64,000 nt of DNA, from contig NZ_CP147246.1 of NCBI RefSeq assembly GCF_002174455.2, positions 1,701,501 to 1,765,500 of the forward strand, written 5' to 3'. Origin of the DNA: Enterococcus sp. 9D6_DIV0238 (GTDB lineage: Bacteria; Bacillota; Bacilli; Lactobacillales; Enterococcaceae). A program made the translations under genes and the position numbers. Shown one piece after another: positions 41,134 through 49,459 of this stretch (within the stretch, counting starts at the first letter, position 1; the number at the start of each line of letters is the position of its first letter). The notes below the pieces were generated by a model. That model was given only the letters and a program-made list of their open reading frames with translations, was not told where the DNA came from and did no database searches.

Positions 41134-42780
41134 TTATTTTTCATCATCTTCTTCAAATATTTTCAGAATTTCATTCTTCAACACATTAGCATGTCCGCCG
41201 TAGATCGACTGCATTTGCATATCCGATTCAACAAAACCCATCGCTTGTAGTTTGCCTTTGATCACTTCCGGCTGAACTAAACTTTTATCTTTTACTGTAA
41301 CACGTAAACGAGTAATACACGCATCCACATCAACAATATTGCTTCTTGTTCCATGAGCCTCAACTAATGCTAATGCTTGTTCTCTCAAAGCCGCATCTCC
41401 ATTGTTTTTCCCTTTTTTCCTTCCTCCATCATATTTAGATTCCACGTCTTTTCGGCTGGAAAGCTTGATATCTGCTTCCGCACCACGACCTGGTGTAGCA
41501 AAATCAAATTTCAAGATCAAAAATCTAAAGACAAAGAAATAGATGATCGCACATGGAATTCCAGCAAGTAAAATCATATACCAATGAGTTTTAGTTCCTT
41601 GGATCACACCGTAAATCGTGAAGTTGATCAAACCATGTCCCATCGGCGCCATGACTGCTGCTCCTAGATATTGTGCCAAGACGGATGTTGCTCCGGCTAA
41701 AATCGCATGCACCCCATAAAGCATCGGTGCTGCAAATAAAAATGTAAATTCCAATGGCTCTGTAATTCCGGTAATGAATGATGTCGCAGCTGCTGCAAAC
41801 AATAATGAACCAACAGCTTTCCGATTTTCCGGCTTACATGTTTTGTACATCGCATAAGCTGCCGCTGGTAAGCCAAACATAAAGTACACAAATTTTCCAG
41901 CATTGAATCGTGTAATGGTCGGATCAATCGCTGTAATGCTTGGATCAGACAGTGAAGCCATATATGCATTGATCGTTCCCCCGATCCGTTCACCGCCAAT
42001 CACCCAAGAACCACCTAAATCAGTTGTCATTACTGGTAAATTCAACCCATGATGCAGTCCAAATGGCAATAGCGCCCGTTCCAGTACTGCATATAAGAAA
42101 GTCCCGCTATAACCAGATTTTACGATCAAGCCTGAGAAAGCAATGATTCCCTGCTGAACGAATGGCCAAACTAAGAATAAAATCGATGCCACAATCGCCA
42201 TTACAGGAATCACCACCATCGGTACCAAACGCGGACCACTAAAGAAAGAAAGTACTTGAGGAACTTTGACCGTCAAGACCTTTTTATGCACCCAATAAAC
42301 AACCAAGCCTGTAATAATTCCGCCAAATACATTCAAATCCATTGTTTGAATACCTAAAACAGAAGTCTGCATTTTTTCTGCTAATGCTAATTTAGCATCC
42401 GCCGGTGTTAATTCTGCGGTTGCAACTAAAGTTCCTGTTTGTATCAACAGAAAATTCAATACCTTATGCAGCACGATAAAACCAACCAATCCAGATAAAG
42501 CCGCTGAGCCTTTTTCTGTTTTAGCTAAGCCGACGGCAACACCTACTGCAAACAACACATGTAAATTACTGAAAACAACATCCCCTAATGTAACAAATAA
42601 GTTCATTAAAAATTGAAAAGCTTCATTCTGTAAGAATGGGTACATCTCAAGTGTTGTTGCATTGGTAAAAGCAGCGCCAATCCCTTTAATGATCCCAGCA
42701 CCTGGTAAAATCGATACCGGTAATAGCAAGACTCTCCCAAACTGTTCAAAGGCTTGAACTACCTTACTTTTCTTTTTCAT
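41134..42780 (-). CDS. PTS EIICB of the glucose/maltose/GlcNAc family, no EIIA
   Basis: A membrane permease of about 548 residues. EIIC covers about 1-435 with the sugar-site motif GITEPLEFTFLF; EIIB covers about 465-548 with the phosphorylated cysteine in VDACITRLRV. A charged, lysine-rich linker joins them. No EIIA is fused or adjacent, so a glucose-type EIIA such as that of MalT must serve it. Start ATG at 42780 with AAAGGAG 7 nt upstream; the frame extends to an ATG at 42816 that lies in the leader. TGAAAACGCTTTTCA just upstream on the same strand resembles a cre with one extra base. Sugar unknown; MalX-like. Confidence 0.88.
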   Translation of the reverse strand: MKKKSKVVQAFEQFGRVLLLPVSILPGAGIIKGIGAAFTNATTLEMYPFLQNEAFQFLMNLFVTLGDVVFSNLHVLFAVGVAVGLAKTEKGSAALSGLVGFIVLHKVLNFLLIQTGTLVATAELTPADAKLALAEKMQTSVLGIQTMDLNVFGGIITGLVVYWVHKKVLTVKVPQVLSFFSGPRLVPMVVIPVMAIVASILFLVWPFVQQGIIAFSGLIVKSGYSGTFLYAVLERALLPFGLHHGLNLPVMTTDLGGSWVIGGERIGGTINAYMASLSDPSITAIDPTITRFNAGKFVYFMFGLPAAAYAMYKTCKPENRKAVGSLLFAAAATSFITGITEPLEFTFLFAAPMLYGVHAILAGATSVLAQYLGAAVMAPMGHGLINFTIYGVIQGTKTHWYMILLAGIPCAIIYFFVFRFLILKFDFATPGRGAEADIKLSSRKDVESKYDGGRKKGKNNGDAALREQALALVEAHGTRSNIVDVDACITRLRVTVKDKSLVQPEVIKGKLQAMGFVESDMQMQSIYGGHANVLKNEILKIFEEDDEK

Positions 42781-42874
42781 TTCATAACTCCTTTCTGATT
42801 TTGCTTCCATGATCACTATAGCATTTCCTATAGCTTGAAAAGCGTTTTCAGATAAAAAGTTCTCTAATAAAAAA

Positions 42875-42916
42875 AAATACCTATTTGAGTACTTTTTTAC
42901 TCAAAGCTAGGTATTT
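42875..42916 (-). terminator. Terminator overlapping the end of the rpiR-type gene
   Basis: AAAATACCTA pairs with TAGGTATTTT and TTGAGTA with TACTCAA inside, followed on the minus strand by a nine-T run. Its 5' arm is inside the last seven codons of the regulator gene. Confidence 0.85.
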
Positions 42917-43667
42917 TCGTGATCAATTTCTCATAAATCAATGTGCTCATCACATACAGCATCAACCGAGAACGCAGCTTTTTACGGTTACTGGGACTAC
43001 TGTACGTCAATAAGGAATAGGTACTCAATGATTTTAATTGATTAGTGGACATATTGGTCACAGCAATAACCTTTGTCCCGTTACTTTTCGCTCGGATCAT
43101 GATCTCGTTGATCTCACTTACTTCTCCACTTAATGAGAAAACAACGACCACATCCTGAGCTGTACTGATTTGCGGGATACGTTCAATTGAGAATTTGTCC
43201 GAATAATCATTCGTCCAAAGATCGATCAGTTTCAACTTACGATTGAATTCGGAAGCCACTTGTGAACTAGACCCTGTCCCGACACAAAAAATTCTTCGTG
43301 ACTGCAACAGGCAGTCACAGATCAAATCGATCTCATCTTCATCGACAAGCTCCAGTGTCGTCAGTGTGTCCTTTTTTATCCCGTCTAAAATTTGAAGAAA
43401 ATCAGCCTCTATTGGATAATCCGACTTTTTTTCCTTTGCAGAACGTACAAAAGCATATTTCAACTCATTAAACGTTGCATAATTCAGCTTTTTGCACGCC
43501 CGAATAATCGTTGCATTCGATACATACAGCTTATCTTTAATATCCTTCAATTTTAGATTTCCGACATCTTCAAATTTTAGGATAAAGTCAATGACTTCTT
43601 GCTCAGCCTCTGATAGTTTTTCATAGTTGGCATTAATATCTTTATATATGTCTGTCAAGTTGTCCAA
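42897..43667 (-). CDS. RpiR-family regulator (HTH + SIS)
   Basis: A sugar-phosphate-sensing regulator of 256 residues. The N-terminal HTH_6 (LKLKDIKDKLYVSNATIIRACKKL, about 34-57) is followed by a SIS domain with RRIFCVGTGSSSQVA and DVVVVFSLSGEVSEI. Just upstream of the PTS-HAD-GDPD-MgtC operon, the likely target, but separated from it by a strong terminator. The start is a TTG at 43667 with AAGGAGG only 3 nt upstream; the in-frame TTG three codons later has it 12 nt away, so the true start is unsettled. Confidence 0.87.
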   Translation of the reverse strand: MDNLTDIYKDINANYEKLSEAEQEVIDFILKFEDVGNLKLKDIKDKLYVSNATIIRACKKLNYATFNELKYAFVRSAKEKKSDYPIEADFLQILDGIKKDTLTTLELVDEDEIDLICDCLLQSRRIFCVGTGSSSQVASEFNRKLKLIDLWTNDYSDKFSIERIPQISTAQDVVVVFSLSGEVSEINEIMIRAKSNGTKVIAVTNMSTNQLKSLSTYSLLTYSSPSNRKKLRSRLMLYVMSTLIYEKLITKIPSFE

Positions 43668-43867
43668 ATCCCTCCTTATTCAAACAATATGTCTTAAGCA
43701 GCGCTACCAACCAACGCCAAAAAGGTGGCCTAACATTGAACTATCAATAATCCATCCACTTAAGCTTATCTTATTTCTGAAAAAGTACAAGAGGTAGTGT
43801 GTATTTTTTTGTCTTGTTTTTATAAAAAGAGATTTAGCATTCATTTTATCCTTACTTTAAGGCAGAT

Positions 43868-44434
43868 TTATTCATTTTTTTCTTTCCTAAAACAACTCTG
43901 CAGGTGATCATCGACTATTCCTGTCGCCTGCATGAACGCATAGACTGTTGTAGTCCCTAAAAATTTAAAGCCCAGCTTCTTTAGATCCTTGCTTATTTTA
44001 TCTGACAGCTCTGTTGTTGCAGGCACTTCATGAATATCGGTCCAATTATTCTTGATGGGTTTATGGTCCACATATGACCAAATAAATCGATCAAAGCTGC
44101 CATATTCTTTTTGAATACGCATAAATGCTTGTGCATTATTGATTGCCGCAGCAATTTTAAGCTTATTTCTGATGATCCCAGGATCCTGCAATAAGGAGTC
44201 GATTTTCTCTTGTTGGTATTCAGCGATTTTTTCATAATCAAATTGATCGAAAGCTTGCGCCATCGTCGCCCTCTTTTTCAAAATCGTCGACCAGCTCAAA
44301 CCTGCCTGCATACTTTCTAAAACTAACATCTCAAAAAGCTTACGATCGTCATGTTCTGCTGCTCCCCACTCTTCATCATGATATTTTTCTTCCAGTTCAC
44401 TACCATTTGCCCAGTCACAACGCTTTTTTTCCAT
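43868..44434 (-). CDS. tag: DNA-3-methyladenine glycosylase I
   Basis: Base-excision repair enzyme that removes 3-methyladenine. The 188-residue protein has the family zinc ligands: the cysteine of KRCDWANG and histidine of EKYHDEEWG near the N-terminus, and the histidine/cysteine of HLQSCF at the end. The helix-hairpin-helix-like core (LVLESMQAGLSWSTILKKR) contains the glutamate seen in Tag. I chose the ATG at 44434 because AAGGTGG lies 8 nt upstream; the GTG at 44446 overlaps that site. Confidence 0.92.
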   Translation of the reverse strand: MEKKRCDWANGSELEEKYHDEEWGAAEHDDRKLFEMLVLESMQAGLSWSTILKKRATMAQAFDQFDYEKIAEYQQEKIDSLLQDPGIIRNKLKIAAAINNAQAFMRIQKEYGSFDRFIWSYVDHKPIKNNWTDIHEVPATTELSDKISKDLKKLGFKFLGTTTVYAFMQATGIVDDHLQSCFRKEKNE

Positions 44435-44506
44435 AGACTTTCCCACCTTTTTTCGTTTATACTAGAATAACACGGGAACGTACGTTTGTAAACGACGTGA
44501 AAAAAG

Positions 44507-44673
44507 AGGCGTGAAAAAATGTTCAGCCTATTTCCAAAACCCTCAAATCTTAGTGCTTTAGCACTTAGAATTCGACGTAATCGGATAGTAGCGTAGTAAC
44601 TGCTTTTTTTCGCGCCAGTTATTCAATTGTAGAAAGCGAAATAAAACTGGTTCTTAGTTCTTTTCGCTCTCTT
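44507..44673 (+). repeat. Intergenic repeat copy 6, long form
   Basis: Shares the core CTTAGTGCTTTAG...TAGCGTAGTAA.TGCTTTTTTTCGCGCC (44550-44616) with the copy at 20451, in the opposite orientation. The terminal hairpin at 44631-44672 (AGCGAAATAAAACT/AGTTCTTTTCGCT) is degenerate. It lies at the 3' end of the NagB-like gene. Confidence 0.75.
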
Positions 44674-44681
44674 TCTAGGAT

Positions 44682-45401
<720 letters not shown>

Positions 45402-45492
45402 TTATATCTTTATTGTACTTTGTGGGAACCATCCCATGTCAATGATTTTCCACAAATTAAAAAAACGCTTTCTTTTCATTGGAAATAAGCAA

Positions 45493-45524
45493 AACAGGGA
45501 ATTACTTCAATCACATTCCCTGTT
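45493..45524 (-). terminator. Terminator of the C39-type peptidase gene
   Basis: AACAGGGAAT pairs with ATTCCCTGTT; the T-run on the minus strand is short (TTTTGCTT). Confidence 0.6.
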
Positions 45525-45534
45525 CTGCTATAAA

Positions 45535-46293
45535 TTATTTGTAAATCACCCAAAAATTCAACGCCTCATTCAATAGTTCATCTGCAGTGAATTCTTTTGT
45601 AGAGTGTCCTTTTTCCTCTGTATCGTTAGGATCATTGACCCAAAACTTACCATTATTCGTTCCGCTAAGCACCATGATATGGCCTGTTTCTGTAAATAGG
45701 CCGGGTTTGACTGAAATGATCACTGGATGGTTTTGTTTTAAATGTTCTTCGACGGCTGTTATATCCGTTTCCAAATCTTGAAACTGGTAGCCTTTGACCA
45801 TAGCAAAATCAGAAAAAGCTGCCCAAGCTGTTCCTTCACCTTCTAAATAATAATCATTTTTTGACCAGTTCAGGATGTCTTGCGGTGTCTGGTCCTTTTG
45901 GTCTAGATAAGTAGCCACCATTGCTAAAGATAAGATTGCGCAGCCATTGATTTCTAACGTATCGCCATCCGGATTACCTATTCCGTAGGGTGTCGCTTTC
46001 CAACGATCATCGGTTTGCAGTAACAGCTTGATCGGCATACGGTTAGCATATTTCCCTTGAGTTAGATTTTCATTGACTTGTTCTACATAAGTCAATTTTT
46101 TTTCTTTTTTTGGCTCTTTTTTACTTTCGCTTGTTTCGGTCGGTTTCACTTCTTCTTTCGGCTTCTCATTAAACACCGCTGAAAAGCCATGTCCTTCTTC
46201 CATTGGTGCTACCTTTGCTAAAAGTGCTCCCGCAAAAGCGGTCACGGTAAGTAATGCTATTATATAGGTATTTGACTTCTTAGTTGGTTTCAT
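45535..46293 (-). CDS. Exported C39-like cysteine peptidase
   Basis: A 252-residue protein with an N-terminal hydrophobic segment (residues 9-27) acting as a signal or membrane anchor, a lysine/glutamate-rich linker (about 42-68), and a Peptidase_C39_2 domain from about residue 85. Catalytic residues seen are the cysteine of EINGCAILSLAMVATYL, the histidine of TGHIMVLSG and the aspartate of WVNDPND. It would act outside the cell. No ABC partner adjoins, so it is not a bacteriocin-processing transporter domain. GAGGGAG precedes the ATG at 46293. Substrate unknown. Confidence 0.85.
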   Translation of the reverse strand: MKPTKKSNTYIIALLTVTAFAGALLAKVAPMEEGHGFSAVFNEKPKEEVKPTETSESKKEPKKEKKLTYVEQVNENLTQGKYANRMPIKLLLQTDDRWKATPYGIGNPDGDTLEINGCAILSLAMVATYLDQKDQTPQDILNWSKNDYYLEGEGTAWAAFSDFAMVKGYQFQDLETDITAVEEHLKQNHPVIISVKPGLFTETGHIMVLSGTNNGKFWVNDPNDTEEKGHSTKEFTADELLNEALNFWVIYK

Positions 46294-46448
46294 GGATATC
46301 TCCCTCTTTTAAGCTGAAAGTCTTTCTCATTTCTAAGTACTTTCAAAAGCAGATCACGAAAGAGTAATCTGTACTCCTTATATTACTGAATCTAACGAAA
46401 AAATCAAGTAGCAATCCTTTTTAGAAAAATGAAAGCGAACATATTTTC

Positions 46449-46477
46449 TTGAAATTTTTACATTTATTAGGTAGAAT
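46449..46477 (+). promoter_or_regulatory. Promoter of the 121-residue unknown gene
   Basis: TTGAAA (46449-46454) and TAGAAT (46472-46477) are 17 nt apart, 60 nt before the plus-strand start at 46538. Confidence 0.65.
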
Positions 46478-46537
46478 AGTACTATCTGAACAATCAGTGT
46501 CTGATAAACGCAGTAAATTCGTAAAGGAGGAAGAAGA

Positions 46538-46903
46538 ATGGATAATGACCACAAATCAACAATGAAAAGCATTTCAAAATTGATCAGCCAATCTTCCCAA
46601 AGTTTCTTTTCGGCATTTTTAGACGACGCTAAAGATAAACAACATAAAAATAAAGAGCGTGAAGAAATTCTTAAGAAATTACAAATTGCTTCTGCTCAAA
46701 AGAGCTTAGTTGTTTTACAATTAAAAGAAGTGCCGACTTCCCAAAAATTCGAAACAGTTGCCGGATGGATCGTCTCTAAAACGATTGGAGACTCAATCAT
46801 GTTACGATTACAAGAAGATAATCAGCAAATACGGATGATCACTGTTGCCCACATAAAAAAAGTAAGTACCTTGTCAAAAAATGACAATCGCCAAATAAAA
46901 TAA
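46538..46903 (+). CDS. Conserved small protein, unknown function
   Basis: A 121-residue soluble protein. Residues 1-50 are helical and rich in lysine and glutamine. Residues 52-110 look like a small beta-barrel (LVVLQLKEVPTS ... VAGWIVSKTIGDSIMLRL ... IRMITVAHIKKV), loosely like Sm-like or YolD-like domains, but I would not assign either. It is certainly a gene: AAAGGAGG upstream, a good promoter and a good terminator. Monocistronic; neighbours give no clue. Confidence 0.75.
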   Translation: MDNDHKSTMKSISKLISQSSQSFFSAFLDDAKDKQHKNKEREEILKKLQIASAQKSLVVLQLKEVPTSQKFETVAGWIVSKTIGDSIMLRLQEDNQQIRMITVAHIKKVSTLSKNDNRQIK

Positions 46904-46906
46904 AGT

Positions 46907-46952
46907 AAACTGCTGGCAAAGCACTAGTCGTTGCCAGCAGTTTTATTTTTTT
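46907..46952 (+). terminator. Terminator after the 121-residue gene
   Basis: AAACTGCTGGCAA pairs with TTGCCAGCAGTTT, followed by TATTTTTTT. Confidence 0.9.
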
Positions 46953-47062
46953 AAACAATCGGCAGAAAATCACTACAAAAAAATAGTAAACAGGCTATAC
47001 TATAGATAGAATACATTTTCATCAGTTGTCGCTTATCGCTTAACGAAGTAGGAGGAATAGTC

Positions 47063-47509
47063 ATGTACCTTACCCTGTATAATGAGTCACACAAATCACT
47101 CATTGCTAATTACTGTTTGTCTGAACGAAAACTTCGCTATGTCCGAGAACCTCAAATAGCAGTCAATGATTCGCAGCGCTTCTCTGTTTTAGCCTTTGAA
47201 GATGGACTTTTGGTAAATTTTTTCACTTTGCATCGCTGTTCTGATGAGCCATACGATACAAACTGTTTGGTCGTAGAAGATATCTCAACCGATTACCGCC
47301 ATCTGCGAAAAGGACACGCAACCAGAGCGCTTCAATTACTTCCTGAATTTGTTAAAGAGCATTTCCCAGAAGTTACTCACTTAATACTGCTAATAACTGA
47401 AGATAAAAATTTTACGCGCTCCCTATGTAAATATGCGGGCTTTGAAGATACAGGAAACCCCTCAATACCAATCGGTGATGGCCAGGTTTCTTTCCAAACA
47501 TCAATTTAG
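47063..47509 (+). CDS. GNAT-family acetyltransferase
   Basis: A 148-residue N-acetyltransferase-fold protein. The acetyl-CoA site region is VEDISTDYRHLRKGHATRAL, with R/Q-x-x-G-x-A/G read as RKGHA; the C-terminal TRSLCKYAGFEDTG is the usual last helix-strand. The acceptor cannot be inferred. AGGAGG lies 7 nt before the ATG. It is followed after 17 nt by an ACT-domain gene, so the pair is probably one transcript. Confidence 0.85.
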   Translation: MYLTLYNESHKSLIANYCLSERKLRYVREPQIAVNDSQRFSVLAFEDGLLVNFFTLHRCSDEPYDTNCLVVEDISTDYRHLRKGHATRALQLLPEFVKEHFPEVTHLILLITEDKNFTRSLCKYAGFEDTGNPSIPIGDGQVSFQTSI

Positions 47510-47526
47510 TTCAAAGGAGAAAATAC

Positions 47527-47910
47527 ATGCACCTTACACTAATAGACTCAGTCGATTTTTCGATCATTCAATTTCCAGCAACTTATAACATCCCAAAATC
47601 TTTCCATGAGCTAAAAGCCTTTAAAAGCGTCACGTATACAGATGATGAATGCTCGATCATCGCACCAACGGATTTGATCGATACAACCAATGCATTAGCT
47701 GTCGATCCTGGATGGTTCATTATCCAAATAACTGGCGTTTTAGATTTTTCTTTAGTGGGTATTCTCACACAATTAGCCAACCCTTTAGCAGAAAATAACA
47801 TTTCTATTTTCGCCTTATCAACCTATAATACAGATTATCTATTGATCAAAAATAAAGATAAAGAGCAAGCGATCAAAGTCTTAAGCACTTGTGGTCATAC
47901 TTTTAGCTAA
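47527..47910 (+). CDS. ACT-domain protein (CASTOR/ACT_7-like)
   Basis: A 127-residue protein made of two ACT-type halves: FHELKAFKSVTYTDDECSII in the first and WFIIQITGVLDFSLVGILTQL ... NISIFALSTYNTDYLLI in the second, the second being a textbook ACT strand-helix pattern. Such stand-alone ACT proteins bind amino acids. AAAGGAG lies 7 nt before the ATG. Coupled to the GNAT gene; a ligand-sensing partner role is possible but not shown. Confidence 0.82.
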   Translation: MHLTLIDSVDFSIIQFPATYNIPKSFHELKAFKSVTYTDDECSIIAPTDLIDTTNALAVDPGWFIIQITGVLDFSLVGILTQLANPLAENNISIFALSTYNTDYLLIKNKDKEQAIKVLSTCGHTFS

Positions 47911-47990
47911 CGCTCTTTAATGGGTATTCACCTAAAAATCTGATAGAATAAAATGTATAGTAAAAACACAGGTCTAAAGGAGGCTTCATG

Positions 47991-48725
47991 ATGAAAAATG
48001 AGTACGATAATCCAGCTTTTTTTGAAGCTTACAGTCAAATGGATCGATCGAGGAAAGGTCTGGAAGGTGCAGGAGAATGGCACGAACTAAAAAAATTATT
48101 GCCTGATTTTTCTGGAAAAACCGTTTTAGATCTGGGCTGCGGGTATGGTTGGCACTGCCGTTATGCTGTTGACCAAGGGGCAGAAAAAGTCATTGGGATC
48201 GACCTTTCTGAAAAAATGATCAATAAAGCGAAAGAAATGACAACTTCTCCAAAAATCACTTATCAGCTGATGGGGATGGAAGAAATCGAAGGATTGAATG
48301 AACACTTTGATATTATCATTAGTTCATTAGCACTCCATTATGTTCGATCTTTTGATGACATCGCAAAAAAAGTGAAACAGTGTTTAAATCCAGATGGAAA
48401 CTTTATTTTTTCTGCTGAACACCCAATATTCACTGCTCAAGGAGCAGAGGACTGGATCTATGACCAAAATGGGCAGCCAATTTATTGGCCGGTAGACCGT
48501 TACTTTGATGAAAGTATTCGTGAAACAACTTTTTTAGGCGAAACGGTCATGAAATACCATAAAACATTGACCACCTATTTAGATGGTTTACTGACAAATG
48601 GCTTTCGAATCACTCGAGTCGTTGAGCCAATGCCGGCACCTGAAATGCTGGAAGCCAGTGCAGATATGAGAAATGAACTACGCAGACCGATGATGTTATT
48701 AGTCTCTGCACAAAAAATAACGTGA
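47991..48725 (+). CDS. Class I SAM-dependent methyltransferase
   Basis: A 244-residue methyltransferase. Motif I is VLDLGCGYGWHCRYA near residue 46, the acidic residue ending strand 2 is in VIGIDLSEKM, and IIISSLALHYV corresponds to motif IV. Substrate unknown; it resembles small-molecule methyltransferases of the UbiE/BioC type. Two ATGs occur in tandem; the second (47991) is better spaced from GGAGG (7 nt). The DUF1622 gene follows 19 nt after its stop. Confidence 0.88.
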   Translation: MKNEYDNPAFFEAYSQMDRSRKGLEGAGEWHELKKLLPDFSGKTVLDLGCGYGWHCRYAVDQGAEKVIGIDLSEKMINKAKEMTTSPKITYQLMGMEEIEGLNEHFDIIISSLALHYVRSFDDIAKKVKQCLNPDGNFIFSAEHPIFTAQGAEDWIYDQNGQPIYWPVDRYFDESIRETTFLGETVMKYHKTLTTYLDGLLTNGFRITRVVEPMPAPEMLEASADMRNELRRPMMLLVSAQKIT

Positions 48726-48744
48726 GAATAAGGAGGATCGTTGA

Positions 48745-49140
48745 ATGCACGATTTAGCACAAACAATCATGAATGATTTGATCCCTTTTTTTGATCTGTT
48801 TATTTTAGCGTTGAATGTCTTCTCGATCGCTATTTTAGTGTGGGGAGTTATCGTTGCCGGCATCGACTTCGTTAAAAGTGAACGCACAAATAGAAACCGA
48901 ATCGTCATGACACGCCAAAATAATTTCATCAAAAGTTTTTTAGGCAGCTATATCTTATTAAGCTTGGAGATACTGATTGCTGCAGATATCATCGAATCGA
49001 TCATTAAGCCCACCTTTCAAGATATTTTAAAATTGGCGATTTTGGTCGTGATTCGAACAGTGATTTCTTACTTCCTGCATAAAGAAATCGAAGATGCCTT
49101 GAAAGATAAAGAAGTAGAGATAGAATCAGCAAAAAAGTGA
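48745..49140 (+). CDS. DUF1622 family membrane protein
   Basis: A 131-residue protein with three hydrophobic segments (about 16-42, 63-85 and 92-108) and a charged C-terminal tail. The IAILVWGVIVAGIDFVKSE and SYILLSLEILIAADIIESII segments match the DUF1622 pattern. Function of the family is unknown. AAGGAGG lies 8 nt before the ATG. Probably co-transcribed with the methyltransferase; its stop codon lies in the 5' arm of a terminator. Confidence 0.82.
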   Translation: MHDLAQTIMNDLIPFFDLFILALNVFSIAILVWGVIVAGIDFVKSERTNRNRIVMTRQNNFIKSFLGSYILLSLEILIAADIIESIIKPTFQDILKLAILVVIRTVISYFLHKEIEDALKDKEVEIESAKK

Positions 49141-49191
49141 GTCAATGAGTAGAACGACTAGTATCGTTCGAAAAGATCGACTCACTTTTTT
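49131..49191. terminator. Bidirectional terminator after the DUF1622 gene
   Basis: AAAAAAGTGAGTC pairs perfectly with GACTCACTTTTTT, and GAACG with CGTTC inside the long loop. It serves the DUF1622 gene and the convergent small membrane gene. Confidence 0.85.
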
Positions 49192-49192
49192 A

Positions 49193-49438
49193 CTATTTTT
49201 TGATTTTTCGAGCAGCCAATTGACTCAGGTACTTACTTTGTAAAATCGTTGCTGCCACTAAGGTCATCAAAATAACCGGAATCAAGCTACCTAACCACGT
49301 ACTGATTATTATTGCTGCACCTATAGTCAAAAGAGTCACAAAAATCACATGGCGTAATCTTTTTTGCAGTACCCACTGATTTTCTTTTAGCCAATAATGT
49401 GTAGCAAAAATAATTCCACCATAGATCATATAAAGCAT
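49193..49438 (-). CDS. Small membrane protein at the end of the beta-glucoside cluster
   Basis: An 81-residue protein with hydrophobic segments at about 2-16, 31-46 and 50-65 and a basic tail. No family recognised. ATG at 49438 with GGAG 8 nt upstream; the GTG at 49447 is within that ribosome site. It lies 21 nt after the EIIC gene on the same strand, so it is probably the last gene of that operon. Confidence 0.7.
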   Translation of the reverse strand: MLYMIYGGIIFATHYWLKENQWVLQKRLRHVIFVTLLTIGAAIIISTWLGSLIPVILMTLVAATILQSKYLSQLAARKIKK

Positions 49439-49459
49439 CTTGTCCACTCCTTTTTTAGC

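Noticed and set aside
41697..41999. 100-codon open frame inside the EIICB gene on the same strand, other frame
   Set aside because: It overlaps the conserved GITEPLEF region of EIIC and shows no ribosome site or family features.
42843..42857. TGAAAACGCTTTTCA upstream of the EIICB gene as a definite cre
   Set aside because: It has one extra base compared with the 14-bp consensus spacing, so I mention it only as cre-like.
45535..46293. C39 peptidase as part of a bacteriocin export system
   Set aside because: There is no ABC transporter domain, no double-glycine precursor gene and no immunity-like gene nearby; it is a stand-alone exported C39_2-type protein.
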